From contig NZ_JAUOPH010000002.1 of assembly GCF_030546935.1 (NCBI RefSeq), positions 248,001-312,000 of the forward strand: a stretch of DNA of 64,000 bases, read 5' to 3'. The translations under genes and the position numbers were made by a program. This DNA comes from Marinobacter sp. 2_MG-2023. Lineage in GTDB: Bacteria; Pseudomonadota; Gammaproteobacteria; Pseudomonadales; Oleiphilaceae. Below the pieces are notes generated by a model. It worked only from the letters and a program-made list of their open reading frames with translations, was not told the origin of the DNA and made no database searches. Positions 8,357 through 17,559 of this stretch are shown here, one piece after another; positions within the stretch are counted from its first letter, which is position 1; each line of letters starts with the position of its first letter.

Positions 8357-8911
8357 ATGCCGATACAGCAGTTGAAAGAGTTTCTTGATGAGGCAAATGT
8401 TGAATACATGTGCCTCACTCACCCTCCCGCGTTCACCGCTCAGGAACTTGCTCGCCACGTGAAAATTGCGGGTGACAAGGTCGTTAAAACCGTCATTATC
8501 GAACTCGATGGAAAGATGGCCATGCTGGTCATGCCGGCAACCTTCCGTGTTCGGTGGAAAAGTCTTTCCCGCATTCTAGACACGGACTTCGTCGATCTTG
8601 CCGATGAACAGACGTTTCAGGATCGCTTTCCAGACTGCGAAGTCGGCGCCATGCCACCGTTCGGCAACCTGTTCGGTATGACCGTATACTGCGCCGAGTC
8701 CCTGACAGAACAGCCTGAACTTGCCTTCGCCGCCGGGAGTCATACTGAAACCCTGCATATGAAAACCCGGGATTTCCTCAACCTGGTTCAGCCCATGGTG
8801 CTCAACCGGGGCTTCATCAAGCCCGGCGCCCAAAAACCGGCTTGGCTGCGGAAAGGCCGTCACCAGCCAGGGGAAGCGTCAGAGCATCAGGTGTCTGGCA
8901 TGGCGGGTTGA
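8357..8911 (+). CDS. YbaK/EbsC-domain aminoacyl-tRNA deacylase-like protein
   Basis: Members of this family hydrolyse mischarged aminoacyl-tRNAs in trans. The 184-residue chain has the family layout: an N-terminal CLTHPPAFTAQELARH segment, a KVVKTVIIELDGKMAMLVMPA strand region holding the conserved lysines, then DCEVGAMPPFGNLFGM and FAAGSHTETLHMKTRDF. GGAGG lies 10 bases before the ATG. The extra 40 residues at the C-terminus (residues 145-184) are polar and do not belong to the domain. The tRNA specificity (Pro, Ala or other) cannot be read from the sequence. Confidence 0.85.
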   Translation: MPIQQLKEFLDEANVEYMCLTHPPAFTAQELARHVKIAGDKVVKTVIIELDGKMAMLVMPATFRVRWKSLSRILDTDFVDLADEQTFQDRFPDCEVGAMPPFGNLFGMTVYCAESLTEQPELAFAAGSHTETLHMKTRDFLNLVQPMVLNRGFIKPGAQKPAWLRKGRHQPGEASEHQVSGMAG

Positions 8912-8997
8912 TGGCGCTTTTTATCGGGTACATTATTTTGGCAATCAAATGCTGAATTCGAGAAAGAGCGGCCAACCGCGATTGGGCACGGAGTAAA

Positions 8998-9669
8998 ATG
9001 AAAGGTTTAAGAAATCCGGGTTTATTTACCCTCGCATTAGTGTGTGGCTATGCTTATGTGGTAAGTATCGCCTTCAAGCCGTATGACTTTAGTTATCTGC
9101 TTAAGGTGACGCCGGTTTTACTGTTGGCATTAATCGCATTCCTGCAAAAAGGCAGTAAGTTAAGCAACAGACAAACGTATGTTTTTATCCTGGCCATGCT
9201 GGCTTCGGCTAGTGGTGACGTATTTTTGGACCTTGACCGCAACTTATATTTGAAGCAGGCACTTGGATCCTTTTTAATCACCCAACTTGCCTACCTCTAT
9301 TTATTTCTTCCTATGCGCGATCTAACCACTGGCCGTCGCTGGTTGATGCCACCGTTGGCGGTAATAGTCGTTTTTTTGCTTTACCTGATATCGCATACCG
9401 CTGGGGCACTGCTTGTCCCAGTGGTGGTTTATTGTTTGGTTTTACTGGCTATGGCTTTCAGTGCCCTGCTGGTAAAGAACAACCTGTGGATCAACATTGG
9501 CGGCATGGCTTTTTTTATCGCAGATGCCCTAATTGGCGTGAACCGATTCATTATAAGCTTTGAGTATTCGACAACGGTGATTGTCACTATTTATATTTCT
9601 GCTCAGTTGATGATTGCTTGGGGCCTATTGTTTCATCGAGGCAGAGAATCCGCCCGCTCGCTTGTCTGA
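8998..9669 (+). CDS. YhhN family membrane protein (lysoplasmalogenase-like)
   Basis: A 223-residue, strongly hydrophobic protein with about eight membrane segments. The motifs KVTPVLLLAL, SASGDVFLDL and FFIADALIGVNRF match the YhhN/TMEM86 family, whose characterised members cleave lysoplasmalogen vinyl ether bonds. The conserved aspartates in SGDVFLDL and ADALIG are the likely active-site residues. The local DNA is somewhat AT-richer than its neighbours. CGGAG precedes the ATG. The bacterial substrate is uncertain. Confidence 0.8.
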   Translation: MKGLRNPGLFTLALVCGYAYVVSIAFKPYDFSYLLKVTPVLLLALIAFLQKGSKLSNRQTYVFILAMLASASGDVFLDLDRNLYLKQALGSFLITQLAYLYLFLPMRDLTTGRRWLMPPLAVIVVFLLYLISHTAGALLVPVVVYCLVLLAMAFSALLVKNNLWINIGGMAFFIADALIGVNRFIISFEYSTTVIVTIYISAQLMIAWGLLFHRGRESARSLV

Positions 9670-9713
9670 TCTTTGCCATCGCGTAAACTGTTGGCATCAG
9701 ACAGGAACCCGAT

Positions 9714-11009
9714 ATGACTCAAGCTTTTGATATTGTGATTGTCGGTGCCGGCATGGTCGGCGCCGCACTTGCCACCGGCCTCGGGCGAGAGGGCTTCAGT
9801 GTTGCGATGGTTGATCGCGCACCTGCACCCGACTTCAACCCTGACTCGCCCCCCGATATCCGCGTCTCGGCCCTCAGCGCAGGCAGCGAACGCTACCTGC
9901 AAAGCCTTGGGGCCTGGGATCATATTCTCAGCATGCGCGCAACGCCCTATCGCCGGCTCGCGGTGTGGGATGAAACCCGACACCCTTTGAGCAACCTGCT
10001 ACCACGAACCGCCAACCAGCTGGAGTTCGATGCGGCCGGATTGAACGCCTCTCATCTTGGCCATATCGTTGAAAACTCAGTAACCCAACAAGGCCTTTGG
10101 AGGGCAGCAGAGGCCGAGCCCTCGGTCACCATACTGGCCGGCAATGGCGTCACCAGCATTAACCAGGCAGGCGAGCAGGCCCTGGTCAGGCTTGAGAACG
10201 ATGAGCAGTTAACCACGACGCTGGTTATTGGCGCAGACGGTGCACAATCCCGGGTTCGGGATATGGCGGGCATAGGCATTACAAGAAATCAGTACAACCA
10301 GCAGGCCATGGTCATTTCCGTGCGCTATCAGGGGCCGGTAGAAGATATTACCTGGCAAGGGTTTTACCCTTCTGGTCCAAGAGCCTTTTTGCCGCTTTAT
10401 AGTGCAGACCCGGATTACCCCGGGGAAAGCAGAGCTTCGCTGGTTTGGTACGATGCACCGGAGGAAATTGCCCGCCTTAAAAGCCTGAGCAATGAAGCCT
10501 TGATGGCGGAAATACAACAGGGATTTCCGACAGAACTGCCGCCCCTCACTCACATTGAAAACCGGGCCAGCTTCCCCATCGCACGCCAGCACGCGAAACA
10601 CTACTCGGCGGCTCGCATTGTACTTGTGGGAGACGCGGCACACACCATCAACCCCTTGGCAGGACAGGGTGTAAATCTCGGCTTTCAGGATGCCCAGTGC
10701 CTGCAAAGCCTACTTAAAGAGGCAAGGAGGGCAGGCAAAGATCTGGCCGAAGCCTCGGTCCTTGCCAGCTATGAACAACATCGACGACCGGCGAACCGGC
10801 GCATGATGTTTGCCATGGACGCATTTTATCATCTGTTCAGCAATCGAATTCCACCGATTCACCTGCTCAGGAACATAGGCCTGGGCACCGCACGCGCCCT
10901 GCCATTTGCCCGCAATCAAGTGGCACGCTATGCCATGGGAATCGACGATGAACTACCAGCAGTCATCAGGCAGCTAATAGCCCGGCTGCCTGGCCTGAAC
11001 CAGCTCTAA
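9714..11009 (+). CDS. UbiF/UbiH-type ubiquinone biosynthesis hydroxylase
   Basis: This is an FAD-dependent monooxygenase of the UbiH/UbiF/VisC/COQ6 family, which hydroxylates the ubiquinone ring. It shows the dinucleotide-binding loop VGAGMVGAALATGLG near the N-terminus, the DG motif GADGAQSRVR, and the FAD ribityl motif GDAAHTINPLAGQGVNLGF. The segments PDIRVSALSAGSERYLQSLG, MRATPYRRLAVWDE and SLVWYDAP resemble E. coli UbiF more than UbiH or UbiI, so C6 hydroxylation of the demethoxy intermediate is the best guess. It has 431 residues (391 in E. coli UbiF). No other ubi gene is adjacent, so I leave the symbol open. Confidence 0.88.
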   Translation: MTQAFDIVIVGAGMVGAALATGLGREGFSVAMVDRAPAPDFNPDSPPDIRVSALSAGSERYLQSLGAWDHILSMRATPYRRLAVWDETRHPLSNLLPRTANQLEFDAAGLNASHLGHIVENSVTQQGLWRAAEAEPSVTILAGNGVTSINQAGEQALVRLENDEQLTTTLVIGADGAQSRVRDMAGIGITRNQYNQQAMVISVRYQGPVEDITWQGFYPSGPRAFLPLYSADPDYPGESRASLVWYDAPEEIARLKSLSNEALMAEIQQGFPTELPPLTHIENRASFPIARQHAKHYSAARIVLVGDAAHTINPLAGQGVNLGFQDAQCLQSLLKEARRAGKDLAEASVLASYEQHRRPANRRMMFAMDAFYHLFSNRIPPIHLLRNIGLGTARALPFARNQVARYAMGIDDELPAVIRQLIARLPGLNQL

Positions 11010-11073
11010 GTATCTTTACAGCGATAGATTGAGAGCAAAAATAAAGAGCAACGCTAAATAGAAGGAAACCAGG

Positions 11074-11439
11074 ATGTCCGAAACTCTTTTTACCAAAATC
11101 ATCAATCGCGAAATCCCGGCAGATATCGTTTATGAAGACGACATCAGCCTGGCTTTTCGCGATATCAATCCGCAGGCACCAGTGCACTTGCTGATCATTC
11201 CGAAAAAGCTGATCCCGACCATTAACGACATCGAAGAAATGGACCGCGAGCTTGTCGGCCACCTCTACTGGGTAGCCGCCAAACTCGCTAAAGAGATGGG
11301 CTTTGCCGACAACGGCTATCGCACCGTGATGAACTGCGGTGAAAACTCTGGCCAGACCGTGTTCCACATCCACCTTCACCTGCTGGCCGGCAAGCCACTA
11401 GGCTGGCCGCCGTATACAGACAAAATGAAGCAGGGCTGA
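11074..11439 (+). CDS. hinT: HIT-family purine nucleoside phosphoramidase HinT
   Basis: A 121-residue histidine-triad hydrolase that cleaves AMP-lysine and related phosphoramidates. The HIT signature HIHLHLL lies at about residues 98-104. Upstream are IINREIPADIVYEDD and the strand region HLLIIPKK. Its size and C-terminus (GKPLGWPPY) match E. coli HinT (YcfF). AAGGAAACCAGG precedes the ATG. It converges with phoU, 36 bases away. Confidence 0.92.
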   Translation: MSETLFTKIINREIPADIVYEDDISLAFRDINPQAPVHLLIIPKKLIPTINDIEEMDRELVGHLYWVAAKLAKEMGFADNGYRTVMNCGENSGQTVFHIHLHLLAGKPLGWPPYTDKMKQG

Positions 11440-11460
11440 GGTAGTCCTGCTCATAGGTAA

Positions 11461-11488
11461 TGTGGGGACACCAACTTAGCTCCCCACA
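11461..11488. terminator. stem-loop between hinT and phoU
   Basis: TGTGGGGA (11461-11468) and TCCCCACA (11481-11488) pair over a 12-base loop between the convergent genes. The right arm overlaps the last phoU codons. No clear T-run is present on either side, so this is a weak bidirectional terminator candidate. Confidence 0.4.
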
Positions 11489-12198
11489 ATCCTCTCCGCC
11501 TCATCCATCGGTGTGTGGCGGACATCTTCACCTTTAACCATGAAGATCACGTTCTCTGAAATGTTGCAGGCGTGGTCGCCTACCCGCTCCAAGGCCCGCA
11601 GCACCCACATCACCGACATACATCGTGTGATATTGCGCGTGTCTTCCATCATGAACGTCAGCAGGGCCCTGGCTGCAGATTGATACTCTTCATCCACTCG
11701 CTTGTCTTCTTTCATCACTCGCAGAGCCTGTTCAGAATCCAGCCTCGCAAATGCGTCCAGCGAATCGTGAATCATACCCATCACGTGGGTACCGATGTTG
11801 CGCACTTCCGCATAGCCCTGCGGCGTCCGTCCTTCTTCGGAGAGCTTTATTGCAAACCGGGCAATTTTCTTGGCCTCATCGCCTACCCGCTCCAGATCCG
11901 CAACCATCCGGATTACCGAAATCACCAGCCTCAGATCCCTTGCTGTGGGCTGGCGACGGGCGATAATAAGCATCGCCTCCTCATCGATATCCATCTCCAT
12001 CCGGTCCACCAGCTTATCCTTGGCACGAACCTCTTCCGCAATCTGGCTATCACCTTCCATCAACGCCTGCAAGGCGCTTTCAACCTGGCTCTCCACCATA
12101 CCGCCCATCTTGAGGAAACGGGTTTTCAGGGCGAGAAGCTCATCATTGAATCTGTTGGAGATGTGATCTCCGTAAACCTCATCCGTATTCGGAACCAT
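11476..12198 (-). CDS. phoU: phosphate signalling protein PhoU
   Basis: PhoU links the Pst transporter to the PhoR kinase and keeps the Pho regulon off when phosphate is plentiful. The 240-residue chain is all-helical with two PhoU repeats, each carrying the metal-binding pattern ExxxD: VVADLERVGDEAKKIARFA in the first and VLRALERVGDHACNISENV in the second. It is the last gene of the pst operon, 32 bases after pstB. PhoB/PhoR are not in the window. Confidence 0.96.
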   Translation of the reverse strand: MVPNTDEVYGDHISNRFNDELLALKTRFLKMGGMVESQVESALQALMEGDSQIAEEVRAKDKLVDRMEMDIDEEAMLIIARRQPTARDLRLVISVIRMVADLERVGDEAKKIARFAIKLSEEGRTPQGYAEVRNIGTHVMGMIHDSLDAFARLDSEQALRVMKEDKRVDEEYQSAARALLTFMMEDTRNITRCMSVMWVLRALERVGDHACNISENVIFMVKGEDVRHTPMDEAERIVGS

Positions 12199-12230
12199 AA
12201 TAGATGTCTCCCTTGTTCTATTTATGCGGA

Positions 12231-13127
12231 TCAGCCAAAACGACCAGAAATGTAGGATTCCGTAAGCTCATGCTCCGGTGTTGTAAATACTTTGCTCGTC
12301 TCGTTTACCTCAACCAGATGACCCAGGTGAAAATAGGCTGTGCGATTTGAAACGCGGGCGGCCTGTTGCATCGAGTGGGTAACGATCACAATGGTATAGC
12401 TCTCAGACAGCTCGGCAATCAGTTCTTCGACCTTCGCAGTGGCAATGGGATCCAGCGCCGAACAAGGCTCATCCATCAGCACAACTTCCGGGCTGACAGC
12501 GATGGTTCTTGCAATGCACAGACGCTGCTGCTGGCCGCCTGACATACCGGTGGCCATGGCATCAAGTCGATCCTTGACTTCATTCCATAGCCCCGCTTTG
12601 CGCAGACTGCTTTCCACAATATCATCCAGCTCCGACTTACGATTAGCCAGGCCATGTATGCGCGGGCCATAAGCAACGTTGTCATAAATTGACTTGGGAA
12701 ACGGGTTGGGCTTCTGGAACACCATCCCCACGCGAGCTCGCAGCTCAACCACATCCCGCTTGGCGTCGTATATATCCTGGCCATCCAACATCAGCTGCCC
12801 TTTGACCCGGCAAATATCAATACTGTCGTTCATCCGGTTCAGACAGCGCAGGAACGTAGATTTCCCGCACCCGGATGGCCCGATAAACGCGACCACCTCA
12901 TTACGAGCGATATCCAGACTGATCTTTTTGATAGCCGGACTGTCTCCGTAGAGCACTTCCACATCACGCAACTTGAACTTCGGGTCATCCGCGAAGGGCT
13001 TCCCAACCGTCACGCCTTCTTCCAGCACCGTATCTTCCGGCTTTTCATCGACTACCGGCATAACCTTTTCCTCTGGCGCCTGGGCTTCAGACGCTATCGT
13101 CGAACTCATGGAACTCATAGTATTCAT
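12231..13127 (-). CDS. pstB: phosphate ABC transporter ATP-binding protein PstB
   Basis: PstB is the ATPase of the high-affinity phosphate importer. It has Walker A ([14 protein letters not shown]), the Q-loop ([12 protein letters not shown]), the ABC signature ([15 protein letters not shown]), Walker B ([13 protein letters not shown]) and the H-loop ([12 protein letters not shown]). The start chosen is ATG at 13127, with AAGGAG seven bases upstream. The 298 residues include a roughly 50-residue N-terminal extension, rich in Glu and Pro, before the ABC domain; E. coli PstB has 257. It lies 11 bases after pstA. Confidence 0.96.
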   Translation of the reverse strand: MNTMSSMSSTIASEAQAPEEKVMPVVDEKPEDTVLEEGVTVGKPFADDPKFKLRDVEVLYGDSPAIKKISLDIARNEVVAFIGPSGCGKSTFLRCLNRMNDSIDICRVKGQLMLDGQDIYDAKRDVVELRARVGMVFQKPNPFPKSIYDNVAYGPRIHGLANRKSELDDIVESSLRKAGLWNEVKDRLDAMATGMSGGQQQRLCIARTIAVSPEVVLMDEPCSALDPIATAKVEELIAELSESYTIVIVTHSMQQAARVSNRTAYFHLGHLVEVNETSKVFTTPEHELTESYISGRFG

Positions 13128-13138
13128 AACTATTCTCC

Positions 13139-14413
13139 TTACCACCGGCGCTCAAGACGTTTACGGAGCCAAATGGCCAATGCGTTCATAGTCATCAGGA
13201 AAGCCAACAAAACCATAATCGCAGCTGAGGCACGCTCAATGAACGCGAGCTCCGGGCTGCCGGCCCACAAAAACACCTGTACGGGCAAAACAGTTGCGGC
13301 ATCAAAAAATCCTTCCGGTATTTCAACAATAAACGCCACCATGCCAATCAACAACAATGGCGCTGTTTCGCCCAAGGCCTGGGCCATACCAATGATCGAG
13401 CCAGTCAACATCCCCGGCAACGCCAACGGCAGCACATGGTGCAGTACCACCTGCATCTTGGAGGCCCCGATGCCTTCGGCAGCTTCACGCACCGAAGGCG
13501 GTACACTCTTGATAGCTGCACGGCTGGAAATGATGATAGTTGGCAGGGTCATTAAGGTCAGTACCAAACCACCTACCATCGGCACCGAACGCGGCATGCC
13601 GAACAGGTTGATGAAGATCGCAAGGCCCAGCAAACCGAAAATGATAGACGGTACCGCAGCCAGGTTATTAATGTTCACCTCAATGAAATCCGTCAGCTTG
13701 TTCCTCGGGGCGAATTCTTCCAGGTAGATAGCGGCAGCGACGCCAATGGGGAACGCCAGTACCAGAGTAATGATCATCGTCAGCAAAGAGCCAACGATCG
13801 CCCCCAGAACACCCGCCTTGGCAGGATCCCTTGAATCACCGCTGGTGAAAAACACATCGTTGAAGCTGGTCTCTACAAGCTCGCGCGCTCTGAGGTCATC
13901 CACCCACGCCTGTTGCTGGTCCGTTAGCTTGATCGAGTATGCTGCATCGCCTTTGTGCTTCACATACACATCAACGTTACTGTGCGCCAGGAAAGACATG
14001 GTTCGTGTTGTCCCCATCCATTCCGGGTTTTCAATCAGGGCGTCCCGAAGCTCACTGGAGGCGTACGGGTTGATCAACCGGCGCAGGGCATCCTGATCAT
14101 CTTCGGTCGCACTTGGCAGGGCCCTGTCCACAGCAGCGACCAGTGGCGCAACGAAGTCCGCCATGCGAACCTGTTTCGGATCTGTAGGGTCATCCAGATA
14201 CATCAGATCCGGATCCATGGTCACTTCCAGGGTGATCGTCGTCTTCAGGAATCCGGTGTACCCCTTGCCTATAATGTCGGTAAACAGGGTAACCAGTGCC
14301 GTGAGGGCTATTGCAATAGCCACGATTCCATAAGCCCGGAAACGGCGTTCTTTGCGATATCTGCCTTTGAGGGACCGGCGAACCAGTTCCGCTTGTGAAG
14401 TATGATCAGTCAT
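13139..14413 (-). CDS. pstA: phosphate ABC transporter permease PstA
   Basis: PstA is one of the two membrane subunits of the phosphate importer. A first membrane segment (about residues 32-55) is followed by a periplasmic region of about 150 residues that is much longer than in E. coli PstA (296 residues there, 424 here). The ABC permease core follows, with the EAA loop [28 protein letters not shown] near residue 320. The ATG at 14413 overlaps the pstC stop by eight bases, so translation is probably coupled. An upstream TTG would add eight residues. Confidence 0.94.
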   Translation of the reverse strand: MTDHTSQAELVRRSLKGRYRKERRFRAYGIVAIAIALTALVTLFTDIIGKGYTGFLKTTITLEVTMDPDLMYLDDPTDPKQVRMADFVAPLVAAVDRALPSATEDDQDALRRLINPYASSELRDALIENPEWMGTTRTMSFLAHSNVDVYVKHKGDAAYSIKLTDQQQAWVDDLRARELVETSFNDVFFTSGDSRDPAKAGVLGAIVGSLLTMIITLVLAFPIGVAAAIYLEEFAPRNKLTDFIEVNINNLAAVPSIIFGLLGLAIFINLFGMPRSVPMVGGLVLTLMTLPTIIISSRAAIKSVPPSVREAAEGIGASKMQVVLHHVLPLALPGMLTGSIIGMAQALGETAPLLLIGMVAFIVEIPEGFFDAATVLPVQVFLWAGSPELAFIERASAAIMVLLAFLMTMNALAIWLRKRLERRW

Positions 14414-15794
14414 ATTGTTCCCGGTATTTTCGAACAATTTTCAAAGCAATAACGTTGAGCAACAGGGTAGAGATAAACAACATCGCACCCAGTGCAAACG
14501 CAGCCAGAGTCTTGGCACTATCAAACTCCTGATCACCAACCAGCAGAGTGACAATCTGTACCGTCACGGTGGTTACCGTTTCCAGAGGATTGGCAGTGAG
14601 GTTAGCCGCCAGGCCAGCAGCCATTACTACAATCATGGTTTCGCCAATGGCCCTGGATACTGCCAGCAACAAGCCACCCATAATGCCCGGCAATGCTGCA
14701 GGAAATATTACCTTTTTCATGGTCTCAGACTGGGTCGCGCCCAGAGCAAGCGAGCCATCACGAAGGGTCTGGGGCACAGCGTTAATAACATCATCTGAAA
14801 GCGAGGATACAAACGGGATGATCATGATACCCATGACCAATCCTGCTGCGAGTGCACTCTGCGAAGAGGCTTCCACACCAATTGCACTGGCCAGATCACT
14901 GATAAACGGTGCGACTGTCAGAGCTGCAAAAAAGCCGTACACGACGGTCGGAATACCTGCCAGCATTTCCAGCAGGGGCTTGACGATGCTGCGCACACTT
15001 TTGTTCGCGTATTCAGATAGGTAAATTGCCGATAGCAAACCAACAGGCGCTGCGATCAACATCGCAATAAACGAAATCAACAAAGTCCCGGTGAACAGCG
15101 GGATCATACCGAAGGCTCCCTCCGAGCCCACCTGATCGGTTCTCAGGGCCAGCTGGGGGCTCCAGGATGTGCCAAAGAAGAACTCAAAGAATGGCACTTG
15201 CTCGAAAAACCGAATGGTTTCAAACACCACCGAAAAAACAATACCTACCGTTGTCAGAACTGCAACGCCGGCACAGGCAAAAAAGAACCAGCGCAAAACG
15301 GCTTCGACTTGCTCACGCGCATTCAGTAATGGGCGAATCCGCACCCAACCCAAAAATCCCGCCAGCAGCGCAACAGCGAGAACAAGGCCCGTCATGTAGA
15401 TCTTGCTCTGTACCTGAAGTGCCTGCAGTAACTCGGCCGCCTTGGCTACCGGCTCCTCCACAAAGTCAGGTGGTAAGGAGCCATTGGCAACATTGCCAAT
15501 TTTACTCATCAGAAGGCTGGCTTCACCTGCCGTATCCGGAATCATGGTATCAGGCAGGGTACCGACCACGATTGACTGGATCATCTTGCCTTCAAACGCT
15601 GCCCACAAGCCAAGGATAACGAGCGCAGGTACTCCGCACCAGATGGCTGCACGAACGCCATAATACCCGGGCAGTGATTTCAGGTGACGCACACCGCCGA
15701 GCGGCATAGCCAGTGTGCGGGAGCGCGCGTAGCCCAGCACATAGGCGACTGCGGCCAGTAGCATCGTCAATAAAAGCAGGTTTAACGGTTGCAT
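14406..15794 (-). CDS. pstC: phosphate ABC transporter permease PstC
   Basis: PstC pairs with PstA in the membrane. The chain has 462 residues against about 319 in E. coli. The extra length is an N-terminal part with two or three added membrane segments and a periplasmic loop before the transport core. The core has FAFG-type and EAA-loop elements: LRDGSLALGATQSETMKKVI, then FPAALPGIMGG and AVSRAIGETMIVVM. I chose the ATG at 15794, with AGGA seven bases upstream. An in-frame TTG at 15812 is less likely. The long PstC/PstA form is common in marine gammaproteobacteria. Confidence 0.95.
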   Translation of the reverse strand: MQPLNLLLLTMLLAAVAYVLGYARSRTLAMPLGGVRHLKSLPGYYGVRAAIWCGVPALVILGLWAAFEGKMIQSIVVGTLPDTMIPDTAGEASLLMSKIGNVANGSLPPDFVEEPVAKAAELLQALQVQSKIYMTGLVLAVALLAGFLGWVRIRPLLNAREQVEAVLRWFFFACAGVAVLTTVGIVFSVVFETIRFFEQVPFFEFFFGTSWSPQLALRTDQVGSEGAFGMIPLFTGTLLISFIAMLIAAPVGLLSAIYLSEYANKSVRSIVKPLLEMLAGIPTVVYGFFAALTVAPFISDLASAIGVEASSQSALAAGLVMGIMIIPFVSSLSDDVINAVPQTLRDGSLALGATQSETMKKVIFPAALPGIMGGLLLAVSRAIGETMIVVMAAGLAANLTANPLETVTTVTVQIVTLLVGDQEFDSAKTLAAFALGAMLFISTLLLNVIALKIVRKYREQYD

Positions 15795-15822
15795 GAGAAT
15801 TCCTGTCTTCAACTACACAGAA

Positions 15823-15850
15823 GGGTGCAGGCTCCTGTACGCCTGCACCC
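15823..15850 (-). promoter_or_regulatory. intercistronic stem-loop between pstS and pstC
   Basis: GGGTGCAGGC (15823-15832) and GCCTGCACCC (15841-15850) make a perfect 10-pair stem with an eight-base loop, 24 bases after the pstS stop. No T-run follows in the direction of transcription. It more likely protects the pstS message from 3' decay, or partly attenuates, than fully terminates. This would give more binding protein than permease. Confidence 0.6.
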
Positions 15851-15873
15851 TGCATTAACCGAAATGTTCCGGT

Positions 15874-16914
15874 TTATTTCAGCTCATTCAGAGTCAGGTT
15901 AGGCATATTTTCTACCTTGTCCTGAAGCTCCATCAAAGCTTCGCGAGTCGGTACAATAAGACCCACATCTTTCAGGTAACCGTTCGGGCCCATGGCACGG
16001 GGGCTGACGAACTCGGAAGCGTACTCAACGATACCAGGAACCACGCCCACGTGAGCCGTCTTCACATAGAAGAACAAAGAGCGTGCAACCGGGTACTTGT
16101 CTCCCGCGATGTTGTCCTGAGTAGGCTCAACACCGTTGAGGGAAGCAGCCTGCAGACGGTCACCGTTTTCTTCCAGGAAGCTGTAACCGAAAACGCCATA
16201 CATATCCTTGTCACCGATGAGCTTCTGAACGATCAGGTTGTCATTCTCACCAGCTTCAATAAAGGCTCCATCTTCACGAATGCTCTGGCAGATAGCTTTA
16301 TGCTCATCCTTGCTCAGGCTAGCCGCTTCAGGAAGTTCATCACAACCACCTTCCAGCGCCAGTTCGTTGAATGAGTCACGGGTGCCGGAAGTCGGAGGCG
16401 GCCCCATTACACGGATTGGCTTGTTCGGCAGACTGGAATCAACGTCGCTCCAGGTTTTATTCGGGTTAGCTACCCACTTGCCATTCTGGGGAACTTTCTC
16501 GCCCAGGGCCAGGAACAGCTGCTCCAGGGTCAGATCCATGTGATCTGCTTCTTTGGAGCTTGCAATCACGATGCCGTCAGAACCGATACGGAACTCAACA
16601 ATGTCTTTCACACCGTTGCTCTGGCAAAGCTCGAACTCAGACGCCTTCATCCGACGGGAAGCGTTGGTAATATCAGGATTCTGAGTACCTATGCCCTGAC
16701 AAAAGATCTTCATACCACCACCAGAACCAGTAGATTCCATTTTCGGTGTGGAGAAATCCGTATTAGAGCCAAAACGCTCAGCCACAACAGTAGCGAACGG
16801 GTAAACCGTGGAGGATCCCACGATGCTGATAGTGTCACGAGCCATTGCCGGTGCAGACATGGCGGCGACAGCGCCAGCCAGCGCAACTGTTGCGAATGCT
16901 TTGTTCAGTTTCAT
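15874..16914 (-). CDS. pstS: phosphate ABC transporter substrate-binding protein PstS
   Basis: PstS is the periplasmic phosphate receptor. A signal peptide (about residues 1-25, ending APAMA) precedes the mature start RDTISIVGSSTVYPF. Phosphate-contact elements are visible: GSSTVYP, STGSGGGMKIF and PPPTSGTRDSF. Four cysteines could form two disulfides. The start is ATG at 16914; a GTG directly before it, at 16917, is nearer the optimum distance from GGAG, so either could be used. It is the first gene of the operon, behind a Pho-box-like promoter. Confidence 0.95.
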   Translation of the reverse strand: MKLNKAFATVALAGAVAAMSAPAMARDTISIVGSSTVYPFATVVAERFGSNTDFSTPKMESTGSGGGMKIFCQGIGTQNPDITNASRRMKASEFELCQSNGVKDIVEFRIGSDGIVIASSKEADHMDLTLEQLFLALGEKVPQNGKWVANPNKTWSDVDSSLPNKPIRVMGPPPTSGTRDSFNELALEGGCDELPEAASLSKDEHKAICQSIREDGAFIEAGENDNLIVQKLIGDKDMYGVFGYSFLEENGDRLQAASLNGVEPTQDNIAGDKYPVARSLFFYVKTAHVGVVPGIVEYASEFVSPRAMGPNGYLKDVGLIVPTREALMELQDKVENMPNLTLNELK

Positions 16915-16975
16915 CACGTCGAGTCTCCGTTATCAGGTTTGGACGTTGTGTCGGATGTGCTTTACCGATGGGTGC

Positions 16976-17009
16976 ATACTAGGGGCCCTTTGTGACGACT
17001 TTGTTACAC
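16976..17009 (-). promoter_or_regulatory. PhoB-box-like promoter of the pst operon
   Basis: On the minus strand GTGTAACAAAGTCGTCAC (17009 to 16992) matches 12 of 18 positions of the PhoB box, with half-sites TGTAAC and CGTCAC 11 bases apart. TAGTAT (16981 to 16976) follows after 10 bases, the distance at which the Pho box replaces the -35 element. The -10 lies about 60 bases before pstS. It predicts induction of the operon by phosphate starvation. Confidence 0.6.
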
Positions 17010-17112
17010 CTTCTGAAATATTGTACAGATGCCGTAAATAAGCTTGCAGCGGCGTGCTGGGTCGCTAACATGCTAGGAAAATAATTCCAGAGTTCAATAA
17101 AAGGCCGGTTCC

Positions 17113-17514
17113 ATGACTGCGTATGACGACGACAAACCCAAACCCCGTGGTGATCTGACCCTCCAGATTATCCCGCTGCCACAGGATACAAACGCCAACG
17201 GTGATGTATTCGCCGGCTGGTTGGTCAAACAAATGGACATAGCTGCCGCTACGGTGGCCGGGCGCATTTCGTTGGGCCGCAACGCCACTGTGGCCATGGA
17301 CGGTATGGAGTTTCTCTCCCCTCTGCGGGTCGGGTCCCAGGTCGGCTGTTATTGCGAGCTGGTAGACATCGGCCGCAGCTCCATGAAAATCAATGTAGAA
17401 GTGTGGACCCTTGACCGCAGCGCCCGAAGCCCCCGTAAGGTTACCGAAGGCCGGTTTGTCTACGTTGCCATTGATGAACAAGGCCGCATACGGGAAGTAC
17501 CCCAGCAACCTTGA
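17113..17514 (+). CDS. YciA-type acyl-CoA thioesterase
   Basis: A 133-residue hotdog-fold protein that hydrolyses acyl-CoA thioesters. The segment PLPQDTNANGDVFAGWLVKQMD corresponds to the active-site helix of E. coli YciA (NANGDIFGGWL), with the conserved Asp and Asn residues. It continues with VAMDGMEFLSPLRVG and the C-terminal strand FVYVAIDEQGRIREVP. It is divergent from pstS and followed after 45 bases by an outer-membrane protein gene. The in vivo substrate is not visible from the sequence. Confidence 0.88.
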   Translation: MTAYDDDKPKPRGDLTLQIIPLPQDTNANGDVFAGWLVKQMDIAAATVAGRISLGRNATVAMDGMEFLSPLRVGSQVGCYCELVDIGRSSMKINVEVWTLDRSARSPRKVTEGRFVYVAIDEQGRIREVPQQP

Positions 17515-17559
17515 GCAGACAAGCGATTGAGCTATGCCTCGACAACAGAGATAAAAAGC

